Assembly (NCBI GenBank): GCA_964437365.1
Contig: CAYTGM010000001.1
Coordinates: 372,001-436,000 of the forward strand
Reading direction: 5' to 3'
Length of the DNA stretch: 64,000 bases
Source of the DNA: CAYTGM01 sp964437365
GTDB taxonomy: Bacteria; Sumerlaeota; Sumerlaeia; SLMS01
Shown: piece after piece, positions 43,721 to 52,519 of the stretch
Layout: each line of letters starts with the position of its first letter
Numbering within the stretch: the stretch's first letter is position 1
The notes under the pieces: model-generated
The model's input: the letters and a program-made list of their open reading frames with translations, nothing else
Databases searched by the model: none
Told to the model about the DNA's origin: nothing
Made by a program: the position numbers and the translations under genes

Positions 43721-43881
43721 TCTTATTATCCCGGTCACCACTAATAGAACGGGGTTCACGGCGCATCTATTTCCGTCGTGGAGTCCCGCCTGACTACTGA
43801 TCTCACCTCTCTGTGCTCCTTCGTATCTCATCCGCTTTTGAAAGCGAACCATGAACTGCATATAGACACTAGAGGTAGAAG

Positions 43882-46011
43882 ATGATTAAGACAACAACAA
43901 GTCCAGAGTCACTCAGCAAAGTGGCGATGACAAAGAATAAACGGTTCTTCATGTGCCGTCCAACGAACTTCTCCGTGGATTACGTGATCAATCCCTGGAT
44001 GGAAGGTAACCTGCATCGGCCAGATGCTTCTGAAGCCATGAAGCAGTGGGAGGCATTGCACCAGGCCATTTCTGAAGATGCAGAGGTTGAATTGATAGAT
44101 CAGGGGCCTGGAATGCCCGACCTTGTGTTTACGGCCAACGCAGGCCTTGTCTTTGGAAACCATGCGATTCCATCACACTTTCGACACCCTGAAAGACAGG
44201 TTGAAGAGCCTGTCTTTACAGAGTGGTTCCGCAAGCACGACTTTGAAGTGACGGAGATGCCGCGCGGGATGTACTTTGAAGGAGCAGGTGATGCTCTCTT
44301 CTTAAGAAACGCCCCTGTCCTAGTCATGGGCTACGGGTTCAGAACAGTCCTTGAATCAGCAACCTTTGTCAGCGACGTCCTTGGAGTTAAGGTCGTGCCT
44401 GTTAAACTGTCTGATGATCGGTTCTATCATCTCGATACCTGTTTCTGTCCTCTTTCCGGAGGAAAACTGATCTGGTATCCTGACGCTTTCGACAATCGTT
44501 CAGTTAAGGTTATCGAGTCTCTGGTTCCGGAAGCAGACAGATACGCCGTATGCGAAAAAGATGCATTGAATTTCGCCTGCAATGCTGTCGATACAGGCAC
44601 AACCGTTGTCTTGAATCAGGCAACAGAAGGCCTGGTGAACAAGTTGCATGAATGGGGTTTTCGCGTTTTTCAAACTCCTTTAACACAGTTCCTTCTTTCC
44701 GGAGGATCTTCAAAATGTCTGACACTTAAGCTGAACGAGTTGAAGAAAAACGGGAAGCGACTGAAAGTACAGAGCCCCGTCACCAACGTCGATATAGAAT
44801 TTCGCGGCCACATTATCGATGAAGGTACGCTGACTAAGGTGATGGATATCGTTCCCATGCGCGGCGGATCTTATCGCGTTGACCGTTTCGAGCCAGGATT
44901 TACACAAACAGATCCTTCATATATCTCTATGCAGATATCTGCTCCCGGCAAAAAGGAACTCGATGCTATCCTCAATGAGCTCATCGCTTTCGGAGGAGTA
45001 GTACAGGATAAAGAGGTCAGAAACGCGACCTTTAAGGTGGTGGAGAAAAACGGTGTTGCTCCAGAGGATTTCTACAGTACGACAATTTTCCCCACAGAGA
45101 TTCTCCACGAAGGCGACTGGTTGCGTATAGCAAAACAGCGCATGGACGCCACGGTTGTCTTGAAGCAAGATAATGAATCTGTGGTCGCAGAATGTTGTTT
45201 GATTCGCGATCTCAAGACCGGTGATCAGGTTCTTACGGGTTCACACGGAATTCGTGTCCATACAAAACGCGACGCAGAAGAAGATGAGTTCCGCTTCATG
45301 AGCTCTTCGGTGAGCAGCGAACGTCGAGTTGAGTCAGCCGTCGATCATGTTGCCTGGGAAATGAAACGAATTCATGAACGAGGTGGTAGAATTGTTTTCG
45401 TTGCTGGTCCCGTTGTTATCCATACCGGCGGGGGGCCTTATCTCAAGGCGCTTGTTCGTGAAGGCTATGTCAACGCCCTCCTTGGAGGGAATGCAATTGC
45501 CGTTCACGACCTTGAAAGCCAGCTGTACGGAACGTCTCTGGGGGTGGATCTCAAGAAGGGTCAGGCAGTCAGCGAAGGACATCGTCACCACATCAATACG
45601 ATCAATACGATTCGAGCGTGTGGTAGTATCAAAGACGCTGTTGATCAAGGCGTAATTACTGATGGGCTCTTCTATGAAATTGTTAAGGCAAACGTTCCCT
45701 TTTGTCTGGCAGGATCTATACGCGATGATGGTCCTCTTCCTGATACAGTTATGGATCTGGTCAAGGCTCAGGAGCAATACAGCGAACTACTGCAGGGCGC
45801 TGAAATGGTTGTTATGCTCTCCTCCATGCTGCACAGTATCGGTGTGGGAAACATGACTCCATCCGGTGTGAGAATGATTTGTGTCGATATCAACCCTTCC
45901 GTAGCGACGAAACTGGCTGATCGCGGTTCCGTTGATTCTACCCCGATCGTCACTGATGTTGGATTATTTCTACACCTGTTATACGAACGACTTCTTGATG
46001 AAGATGATTAA
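43882..46011 (+). CDS. argZ: Bifunctional arginine dihydrolase / ornithine cyclodeaminase-type protein (AgrE/ArgZ-like)
   Basis: 709 residues, the size of cyanobacterial AgrE/ArgZ. The N-terminal amidinotransferase-fold domain has MPDLVFTANAGLVFG, the catalytic His183 in YHLDTCFCPL and the nucleophile Cys279 in SGGSSKCLTL. In this family it converts arginine to ornithine, CO2 and two ammonia without a citrulline stop. The C-terminal half (from about 400) matches the LOR/SDH-type conserved domain linked to ornithine cyclodeaminase (VAGPVVIHTGGGPYLKALV, GTSLGVDLKKGQAVSEGHRH), which yields proline. It lies next to a cyanophycinase locus and a LysR gene, which supports arginine catabolism. A terminator follows. 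Confidence 0.85.
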   Translation: MIKTTTSPESLSKVAMTKNKRFFMCRPTNFSVDYVINPWMEGNLHRPDASEAMKQWEALHQAISEDAEVELIDQGPGMPDLVFTANAGLVFGNHAIPSHFRHPERQVEEPVFTEWFRKHDFEVTEMPRGMYFEGAGDALFLRNAPVLVMGYGFRTVLESATFVSDVLGVKVVPVKLSDDRFYHLDTCFCPLSGGKLIWYPDAFDNRSVKVIESLVPEADRYAVCEKDALNFACNAVDTGTTVVLNQATEGLVNKLHEWGFRVFQTPLTQFLLSGGSSKCLTLKLNELKKNGKRLKVQSPVTNVDIEFRGHIIDEGTLTKVMDIVPMRGGSYRVDRFEPGFTQTDPSYISMQISAPGKKELDAILNELIAFGGVVQDKEVRNATFKVVEKNGVAPEDFYSTTIFPTEILHEGDWLRIAKQRMDATVVLKQDNESVVAECCLIRDLKTGDQVLTGSHGIRVHTKRDAEEDEFRFMSSSVSSERRVESAVDHVAWEMKRIHERGGRIVFVAGPVVIHTGGGPYLKALVREGYVNALLGGNAIAVHDLESQLYGTSLGVDLKKGQAVSEGHRHHINTINTIRACGSIKDAVDQGVITDGLFYEIVKANVPFCLAGSIRDDGPLPDTVMDLVKAQEQYSELLQGAEMVVMLSSMLHSIGVGNMTPSGVRMICVDINPSVATKLADRGSVDSTPIVTDVGLFLHLLYERLLDEDD

Positions 46012-46024
46012 AAGAGCAATGAGA

Positions 46025-46060
46025 GGCTGGCTGAGATGATCTCAGTCAGCCTTTTGCTTT
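46025..46060 (+). terminator. Intrinsic terminator after the arginine dihydrolase gene
   Basis: GGCTGGCTGAGAT and ATCTCAGTCAGCC form a 13-bp stem with one G-U pair and a very small loop, followed by TTTTGCTTT. It lies 13 bases after the stop codon at 46011 and overlaps the end of the convergent LysR gene. Confidence 0.8.
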
Positions 46061-47011
46061 ACCCGTTGATTTGCGATCGGCCCGCTTCTTCATCCAGTCA
46101 TCAAATTTTGGGTCGAGCAGGAGAAAGAGTTCCTTCATTGCCGTTGTGATTACTTTATCATCGCGGACGAGGATGCCTACTTCTGTGGTACCGAAGATAT
46201 TGCCAACATCAACTATGTCTATATTGCGCTTTGTATTGATCAGAGCTGTTTCGGGAACGATGCCAATTCCTATGCCTGTCTCGACATAGCAGTTTACGAT
46301 TTCAGAGTTACTGGTAATCATGATGATTTTTTCAGTGTGGTTGACCTGTTCTCGTCGGAAAGCCATATCCACTCTGGCCCTGTCATCTCGACGGCTCGGG
46401 TCGTGAGAAAGTAGAATCAGCGGGTATTGAGCTATATCCTCGAGGGTGACATTGAGTTTTCGGGTCAGTTCATGGCCTTTCGGGGTGACCACGCAGAGTT
46501 TCGATTTCTTCCAGACCTTGTATTCAAGTTCCTGGTCATCGGGGCTGTGCGTTCCCAGGCCAAAATCGACTTCTCCTCTTCTCACCAGGTACTCAACTTC
46601 CTCAGGAGCTGCAGATCTCATTTCAATTTTCGAGTTCGGAAATAATTTGTGAAATTTAACCATGATTTCTGGGAGCCGATGCAGGATGACGAGCTCCGTA
46701 GCAGCAAAAGAAAATTGGTAATGCTCGGATTCGGTGAAGAGTAGCCTCCACTGTTTCATTTGCTGATAAACAGAAAGTGCTTCTTTGAGAAAAAGGTTTC
46801 CCTCCCTTGTTAGAGTGACTCGATTGACCCCTTTCTGGCGTTTATAGAGGCGGACTCCAAGCTCTTCTTCCAGTGATTTGATGCGGTATTGCAGGGTTTC
46901 CGGGGTCATGTAATCATCTTCATCAGAGTCGAAGTACAGGATCTCTGCAGCTTTGGTAAAGTTTTGATTTCGGCTGAGATAGATGAGGGCTTCCAGCTGT
47001 TTTTCATTCAT
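46046..47011 (-). CDS. LysR-family transcriptional regulator
   Basis: 321 residues: N-terminal winged helix (LEALIYLSRNQNFTKAAEIL, then the longer-than-usual acidic insert YFDSDEDDYMTPETLQYRI, LEEELGVRLYKRQKGVNRVTLT) and a LysR effector-binding domain (YPLILLSHDPSRRDD; NCYVETGIGIGIVPETA). The insert between the recognition helices is unusual. It is divergent from the cyanophycinase gene with a 246-base spacer that contains the palindrome AGGAATTCCT (47143-47152), a possible binding site. It probably controls that operon in response to an amino acid or peptide; this is inferred from position. Confidence 0.9.
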   Translation of the reverse strand: MNEKQLEALIYLSRNQNFTKAAEILYFDSDEDDYMTPETLQYRIKSLEEELGVRLYKRQKGVNRVTLTREGNLFLKEALSVYQQMKQWRLLFTESEHYQFSFAATELVILHRLPEIMVKFHKLFPNSKIEMRSAAPEEVEYLVRRGEVDFGLGTHSPDDQELEYKVWKKSKLCVVTPKGHELTRKLNVTLEDIAQYPLILLSHDPSRRDDRARVDMAFRREQVNHTEKIIMITSNSEIVNCYVETGIGIGIVPETALINTKRNIDIVDVGNIFGTTEVGILVRDDKVITTAMKELFLLLDPKFDDWMKKRADRKSTGKAKG

Positions 47012-47257
47012 GATAGCATCCTGGGTCGGTTTAAGAAATCTTTCAGCAGATCCTTGATTGTGCGTGGAATCTACATCAAACCACGGTCAAAACATCGTAA
47101 ATTATTTTTGAGGGTAGCAAGGGCGATATGTTGATTTCAAGAAGGAATTCCTGTCTTTTTCATCATGTTGTCATCAGCCTGACATCGGCCCAGAACATAA
47201 CGCTGCTCCAGCAACAGCTCCGGGCAGAGAAAGCAACTTAAAGGAAACCTGAATTTC

Positions 47258-48388
47258 ATGCTCAAATATGTTCAGAAGGCGGTCCTCTTCTTTGGAGTTC
47301 TCTTCCTGGGAGCCTGCTCGCACATTCAGTCTTCCTATGAGGAGCACACCATGAAAGGGACGCTGCTCATCTGCGGGGGGTCTATGAGTGATGAGAACAT
47401 CGTCTGGCGGCATATGTCCGAAATTACAGGCGACGGTGGTATCAGTGTCATTCCAACTGCCAGTAGCGTTCCCGAAGAAAGCGGACCTGGCACGGCTGAA
47501 CTCTTCGAAGAGTTCACAAGTCCTGTTCATGTGATCGACGTCACAATCAATAATCCAGAAAATGCAAACCGAGTCGATCTTGCTCAGACGGTGACCTCAA
47601 GTGATGGGGTTTTCTTTACGGGTGGGGACCAAAGGCGGCTCGGGTCCATCTACCTGAACGAAGATGGTTCAAGAGCTCCTGTGCTCGAAGCTATTTGGGA
47701 GGTCCTGGATCGTGGGGGTGTCATCGGAGGTACGAGTGCCGGCGCAGCTTGTCAGTCGGATCCTATGCTGAACGGTGGCAGTAGCTGGGAATCGCTGCTC
47801 GACGGGCCTGACCCAACAGGCGACACAGGCGTGGGATGGCAGCCGGGGCTTGGCTTCTTTCCATGGGGCCTGATCGACCAGCATCATATTGCGAGAGGCA
47901 GGCTTGCACGTCTGGCCATCGCTCAGCAGAGCACGGGAGTGAGGTTCGGTTATGGTATAGACGAGAACTCGGCCATGAAAGTTGATCGCTCTACCGGTAA
48001 GGGTTACGTGTTGAGCGGCCAACTTCTTATGCTCGACACGATCGATATGACCGGCGGCCCTGGTAAAGGTATCGGCAATATCGAATTCCGATTCCTCCAG
48101 GAAGGGGATAGAATTAATTACAAGCTTGGTTCGGTAGAACCAGCGGATGGACGCGCAGTAGTAGCACCCGTAGGAGTATATAAAGCAGAAGTTGATGATA
48201 TCTGGGACCGTGGAGTCTTCGAAGAAGCGCTTTTCACGGCATTGAGAGAGAAGAATGAACGTCTCGAACTTTCCGATAATCAGTTTGCAATGACGATTAC
48301 TCTGGATGAACAGGTTGTTGCGTCAGAGGAAAAAAGAGCTTCACTCTTGAGTGGCACATTAACGATAGATTTGCTCAGTGAGGAATAA
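47258..48388 (+). CDS. Cyanophycinase, lipoprotein form
   Basis: 376 residues of the S51-type family. A signal sequence with lipobox FLGAC (Cys20) implies export and lipid anchoring, unlike cytoplasmic CphB of cyanobacteria and more like secreted CphE. The core has LLICGGSMSDENIVW, VIPTASSVPEESGPGT, GVFFTGGDQRRL and the nucleophile Ser160 in IGGTSAGAA; LIDQHHIARGRLARL is also typical. The enzyme hydrolyses the beta-Asp-Arg polymer cyanophycin to dipeptides. It shares one base with the next gene (TAATG), so it starts a coupled operon. Confidence 0.88.
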   Translation: MLKYVQKAVLFFGVLFLGACSHIQSSYEEHTMKGTLLICGGSMSDENIVWRHMSEITGDGGISVIPTASSVPEESGPGTAELFEEFTSPVHVIDVTINNPENANRVDLAQTVTSSDGVFFTGGDQRRLGSIYLNEDGSRAPVLEAIWEVLDRGGVIGGTSAGAACQSDPMLNGGSSWESLLDGPDPTGDTGVGWQPGLGFFPWGLIDQHHIARGRLARLAIAQQSTGVRFGYGIDENSAMKVDRSTGKGYVLSGQLLMLDTIDMTGGPGKGIGNIEFRFLQEGDRINYKLGSVEPADGRAVVAPVGVYKAEVDDIWDRGVFEEALFTALREKNERLELSDNQFAMTITLDEQVVASEEKRASLLSGTLTIDLLSEE

Positions 48389-49956
48389 TGGCTGAAACCG
48401 TCGACATAGCACCTGAGTCCGGAAAGAGAATGGCCACCTTTTTTGAGGCGCTGATTCCTCTTATGGCCGTGGCGGTTTTGCTTATCTTTGGATATGGCCT
48501 GCTGGATATCAATGTAGAAGTTCTCTTGATAGCAGCAACTGTGGTTGCAGGGATTATCGGGAAACGACTGGGATACACCTACGCAGAAATGCAGGATGGG
48601 ATCAATGTCGCTCTCTATAAATCGATGACGGCGATGTTGATCGTCACGGTGGTGGGCGCCTTGATTGCAGCGTGGATTGCAAGTGGTACGATTCCGATGC
48701 TGATCTACCTCGGGTTGAAGGTTATCACACCTGATTATTTCCTCGTTACGGCGTGCATCGTTTGCAGTATCGTTTCTGTCATTACAGGAACATCCTGGGG
48801 AACAGTAGGAACCATTGGTATCGCACTGATGGGAGTAGGACAAGGTCTGGGGATGCCGCTGGCGCCAACCGCTGGAGCTATTGTTGCCGGGGCTTACTTT
48901 GGGGATAAGCTTTCTCTTTTTTCAGATACAACGAATCTGGCTCCTATGGCTGCCAGGACGAATATCTATGACCATGTCGCACATATGATCTGGACCACGG
49001 CACCCGCTTATATCATTGGGCTTCTTATCTATCTTGTTGTTGGTCGAGGTGGGGCAGAAGTAGAGGCGAGCAGCAGCGTTCAGGAACTTTCGCAAGGTCT
49101 TGTCTCTACCTTCAATATCAGCGGTATCTTCACAGGTACACTTCTGCTGTTGCCTCCAGCGATTACCTTAGGGGCAGCTTTTCTTAAAAAACCTGTTATT
49201 CCTACGATGCTGGTGTCTTGCGCCGTTGCATGGATCCTTGCCTTTACTCTACAGGGCGAAGCACCAATCTCACGTCCGTATATCTCTGAGGATCGCGCTG
49301 TTGAGCTTCAGGACCAGACTGTTGGTAATTTGATCAGCGAGGGAGAATGGAATGGAGCTCGGGAAAAGGTACAGCTTGATACATGGAATGTTATACATCC
49401 GCTTTGGGCAATGGTGAAAGGTTATGAGCTGAATTCTGGTGTCGGGTCCGTCGATAGTCTTCTTTCAAGAGGCGGCATGATGTCGATGATGGATACGCTC
49501 CTGCTTGCCTTCGCAGCATTCTGTTTCGCGGGAGTGATGAGTGTCACCAGAATGCTGGAGACGCTTCTTCAATCTCTGCTCAAATTCGCCACGACTGTCG
49601 GTAAACTGGTGTTTTCAACTTCTCTCTCTTGTGTGCTGGTCGCTTTATGTACTGGGAGTTCATATCTTTCCATTCTTCTGCCAGGAGAGTTGTTCGCAAA
49701 GGCATACAGGGATAAAGGGCTGGCTGCAAAGAATCTCTCAAGAACAACTGAGGACTGCGGAACAGTTATCGTGCCCTTGATTCCCTGGAGCGTCGCGGGT
49801 GTCTATATGGCGGGAATCCTTGGCGTACCAACCATTCAATATGCACCGTGGGCCATCATGTGCTATACAGGTGTTCTCTTCGCTGTTCTCTATGGATTTA
49901 CAGGTTTCAAGATCGCTCCTAAAGTTAAAGAGGATGAGACAGAACCCGGAAGTTGA
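48388..49956 (+). CDS. nhaC: NhaC-family Na+/H+ (or amino-acid) antiporter
   Basis: 522 residues with about a dozen membrane helices. Family motifs include TGTSWGTVGTIGIALMGVG, GAIVAGAYFGDKLSLFSDTTNLAP and ARTNIYDHV. NhaC proteins include Na+/H+ exchangers and antiporters of organic and amino acids. The ATG overlaps the cyanophycinase stop and the gene ends just before the peptidase. Import of arginine or of dipeptides released by the cyanophycinase is a reasonable guess, but sequence alone cannot define the substrate. Confidence 0.88.
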   Translation: MAETVDIAPESGKRMATFFEALIPLMAVAVLLIFGYGLLDINVEVLLIAATVVAGIIGKRLGYTYAEMQDGINVALYKSMTAMLIVTVVGALIAAWIASGTIPMLIYLGLKVITPDYFLVTACIVCSIVSVITGTSWGTVGTIGIALMGVGQGLGMPLAPTAGAIVAGAYFGDKLSLFSDTTNLAPMAARTNIYDHVAHMIWTTAPAYIIGLLIYLVVGRGGAEVEASSSVQELSQGLVSTFNISGIFTGTLLLLPPAITLGAAFLKKPVIPTMLVSCAVAWILAFTLQGEAPISRPYISEDRAVELQDQTVGNLISEGEWNGAREKVQLDTWNVIHPLWAMVKGYELNSGVGSVDSLLSRGGMMSMMDTLLLAFAAFCFAGVMSVTRMLETLLQSLLKFATTVGKLVFSTSLSCVLVALCTGSSYLSILLPGELFAKAYRDKGLAAKNLSRTTEDCGTVIVPLIPWSVAGVYMAGILGVPTIQYAPWAIMCYTGVLFAVLYGFTGFKIAPKVKEDETEPGS

Positions 49957-49961
49957 TGACA

Positions 49962-51143
49962 ATGAATAAACTGACTGAATATATTAAAACTCTGCAGGAA
50001 ACTCCGACGGCACCCTTTCGGGAACAGTGGATGTGTGAGACGCTGGATTCGATACTTTCCAATATCCCGGGAGTTGAGCTTGAGATCGATCCTGTTGGGA
50101 ACCGTATAGTGAGGCTAAGCCCGTCTGGATCTTCGGCTTCAAACGCTCCCGTTGTTTTCGTCGCTCACCTGGATCATCCTGGCTTTGTTGTGCAAGAAGT
50201 AGACGAAGAGTGCAATACGGTGCATGCGGTCTTCGAAGGCCGCGTAAAAAGGGAGTTTTTTGAAGGCTCCGCTGTTCGCCTTTTCAGGTCGAAAGACGAC
50301 AAAGGGATTCGATCCACGATTAAAAGCTATACACCGGCCTCGGACGGGAAGGATTCCAAGGTTGTCCTTGTTGCTGATGAGTCGCCTGCAGGTGCTGTTC
50401 TCGGTATGTGGGACGTCAATCCCTTCGATATTTCTGATGATCGCCTGTATGGACGTGCCTGCGATGACCTGTGCGCCGTTGGTTCAATGATTTTTGCCCT
50501 GTCCCGTCTGGCAAAGCAGAAAGACTCTCTCGCCTGTCCCGTAACATTTCTATTTACGCTCGCTGAGGAAGCAGGTTTCTGCGGCGCATTGGCCCTAGCG
50601 GACCATGATTTGTGTTTCGAGTATATACCAGAGGGGGCTGATATTATCTCGGTTGAAATAAGTAGCGTGAGAGCAGGCGTCGAACAAGGAGGTGGAGCGG
50701 TTCTGCGCGTTGGCGATCGTGCGACGATATTCAGTCAGCGCCTTATATACAGAATCCAAACGGCGTTCAATGGTAAGTCAGGCGGGAATGTTACTTACAG
50801 GCGGGCACTGATGGATGGGGGGACATGCGAAGCATCGGCCTTCGCAGCCTACGGCTTTGAAGTCGCTGGGATCTGTGCACCCGTGATGAACTACCACAAT
50901 ATGGATTTCAAAGAGGGTCGGGTTGGGCAGGAGTTTGTATCTCTCTTCGATCTGGAAATGCTGGCGGAAATGATTTATCATATCCCGCAGAAATTGAAAC
51001 CATCATCAAGTTATTTCGATGACATGAAAAGATTTATGAGGCCGCTATTAGAGCATGGTCTCGCCAACCTCAAACCTGAGAACACAACCACCCAAACAGA
51101 CCATAAGGTCGACAATTTTTCATCAGTAGGAGAAAAACGATGA
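49962..51143 (+). CDS. M42/M20-like metallo-aminopeptidase
   Basis: 393 residues. The ATG at 49962 is chosen because GGAAG lies nine bases upstream; earlier TTG/ATG codons are too close to it. Zinc-site motifs of M42 are present: FVAHLDHPGFV (H, D), GRACDDLCAVG (bridging Asp), FTLAEEAGFCGA (EE), VSVEIS-type strand IISVEISSV and a terminal NYHNMD. In most M42 enzymes the ISVEIS position is Asp; here it is Glu. The operon context suggests cleavage of the beta-Asp-Arg dipeptides, but this is inferred. The last four bases overlap the pseudopilin start. Confidence 0.8.
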   Translation: MNKLTEYIKTLQETPTAPFREQWMCETLDSILSNIPGVELEIDPVGNRIVRLSPSGSSASNAPVVFVAHLDHPGFVVQEVDEECNTVHAVFEGRVKREFFEGSAVRLFRSKDDKGIRSTIKSYTPASDGKDSKVVLVADESPAGAVLGMWDVNPFDISDDRLYGRACDDLCAVGSMIFALSRLAKQKDSLACPVTFLFTLAEEAGFCGALALADHDLCFEYIPEGADIISVEISSVRAGVEQGGGAVLRVGDRATIFSQRLIYRIQTAFNGKSGGNVTYRRALMDGGTCEASAFAAYGFEVAGICAPVMNYHNMDFKEGRVGQEFVSLFDLEMLAEMIYHIPQKLKPSSSYFDDMKRFMRPLLEHGLANLKPENTTTQTDHKVDNFSSVGEKR

Positions 51144-51823
51144 ACCCCCAAAATGTAAAATCTTGTACGCAGAAATCACGTCGAGCATTCACCCTGATCG
51201 AACTGCTCATCGTCGTCGCAATTATCGCTATTCTGGCGGCTATCGCAGTGCCGAACTTTCTGGAAGCACAAACACGGTCGAAGGTTTCAAGAGTTAAGAG
51301 CGACTTGAGAACTGTAGCGACTGCTCTGGAAAGTTACTATGTAGACAATAATCATTATCCACCGATACCCTTCACGAGTGGACTGCCTTTCATTAGAGTG
51401 GTTCCAACCAGAATCAGTACGCCGATCGCCTATGTTACGAGCGCAAACTTTGGTGACCCATTCACGGCAGCGAATGTTGGTGACTTTCAGATACTTCTTC
51501 CTGATGGAACAATCGGGACGTATAGTGGAGACCTGATGGATCCTGAAGGATATGATCCTCTTGCTGGAAAGCGCTACTATTATTCGGACAATGAAGCGCA
51601 GAGAAGGTCACCAGGGGTCGTTGCCCTCTTTGAACCAGCCAGACAAATTGAAGGTCTGTGGGCATTGGCTTCCTATGGTCCAAACAAAGCTCGTGATTTT
51701 GTTCAAACCAGTTTACCAGGGAATCCTTCGGTCCTGATGCCTTATGATCCAACAAATGGTACCATCTCAGACGGTGACATTGTCAGAACTCAGAAGGAAC
51801 CAGAAGGCACACTTGTTGAGTAA
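51140..51823 (+). CDS. Type II/IV pseudopilin-like protein, coupled to the peptidase gene
   Basis: 227 residues. The prepilin signal RRAFTLIELLIVVAIIAILA begins after a charged 15-residue lead, with cleavage expected at the Ala-Phe junction and Glu at position +5. AVPNFLEAQTRSKVSRVKSDLRT and the SYYVDNNHYPP helix-turn are typical of pseudopilins in Sumerlaeota-like and PVC-like genomes. The C-terminal globular half (LLPDGTIGTYSGDLMDPEGYDP) contains Asp-rich loops that could bind calcium. The start overlaps the upstream peptidase stop by ATGA, which is odd for a pilin and may tie it to this operon. A terminator follows. Confidence 0.88.
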   Translation: MNPQNVKSCTQKSRRAFTLIELLIVVAIIAILAAIAVPNFLEAQTRSKVSRVKSDLRTVATALESYYVDNNHYPPIPFTSGLPFIRVVPTRISTPIAYVTSANFGDPFTAANVGDFQILLPDGTIGTYSGDLMDPEGYDPLAGKRYYYSDNEAQRRSPGVVALFEPARQIEGLWALASYGPNKARDFVQTSLPGNPSVLMPYDPTNGTISDGDIVRTQKEPEGTLVE

Positions 51824-51871
51824 TGTACCCCTAATCCTTTTCTTAATAAAGCCCTTCTCTCTCACACATGG

Positions 51872-51907
51872 CCTCCGGTGTTTTATAGACATCGGGGGTT
51901 TGTTTTA
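51872..51907 (+). terminator. Intrinsic terminator after the pseudopilin gene
   Basis: CCTCCGGTG (51872-51880) and CATCGGGGG (51890-51898) pair as nine base pairs with two wobble pairs, followed by TTTGTTTT. It ends the cyanophycinase-peptidase-pseudopilin operon. The T-run overlaps the end of the convergent gene. Confidence 0.7.
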
Positions 51908-52519
51908 TTCAGGAGCTGCTTCTCTAAAGCCTACCTGAGACAGGATGATGTCTCCACCCGAGAGGGTTCCGTTGGTTGGGTCATAAAGAAGTGTTAATCC
52001 AAAATTATGAAAACGGTCGGGGCCACAACTTGTCAGCTTCCACTGGCTATAACCGAACTTTGCACGCCATACACGGGTCATTTCTGCATCAACTCCGATA
52101 TTATTCCAGTAAGCTGTTGAATAATCGAACGAAGGTTTGCTGTTTCCCGGATAATCGATATAGTGTGTGTGTCCTGGTCTCGTCGGCTCTCCAAGGGCCC
52201 TTGGCTTGAAAGGATCGCTGAAGAGAGTTGTTATATATGCAGTTGGTGTCGTAAGCTGTTTCAGGCCATTTACCCAGCCATAGTAGGTAAAGCCCGGCTC
52301 TCCATCATAGGGAGGACGGCCATAGTCAACTGTATATGCTTCGATGGCGGTGCCAGTGACTTTCAGGTCGTTCAGTGTTCTGCTGACCTTTGCCCGAGTT
52401 TGGGCCTCCAGAAAGTTCGGGACGGCAATCGCTGCAAGGATAGCAATGATAGCAACGGCTATGAGCAGCTCAATCAGGGAAAAAGCTTTAATCTTCATGT
52501 TTTTCAATGTCATTTTCAA
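51905..52519 (-). CDS. Type II/IV pseudopilin-like protein
   Basis: 204 residues with the prepilin signal IKAFSLIELLIAVAIIAILA after a short basic lead (cleavage at Ala-Phe, Glu at +5) and AVPNFLEAQTRAKVSRTLNDLKVT. The mature domain is Tyr/Gly-rich (DGEPGFTYYGWVNGL; PGHTHYIDYPGNSKPSF) with the ending DPTNGTLSGGDIILSQ, which resembles the DPTNGTISDGDIV ending of the convergent pseudopilin at 51140. The two are therefore paralogues. Its ATG overlaps the upstream sigma-factor gene by four bases (ATGA). Confidence 0.9.
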   Translation of the reverse strand: MKMTLKNMKIKAFSLIELLIAVAIIAILAAIAVPNFLEAQTRAKVSRTLNDLKVTGTAIEAYTVDYGRPPYDGEPGFTYYGWVNGLKQLTTPTAYITTLFSDPFKPRALGEPTRPGHTHYIDYPGNSKPSFDYSTAYWNNIGVDAEMTRVWRAKFGYSQWKLTSCGPDRFHNFGLTLLYDPTNGTLSGGDIILSQVGFREAAPE

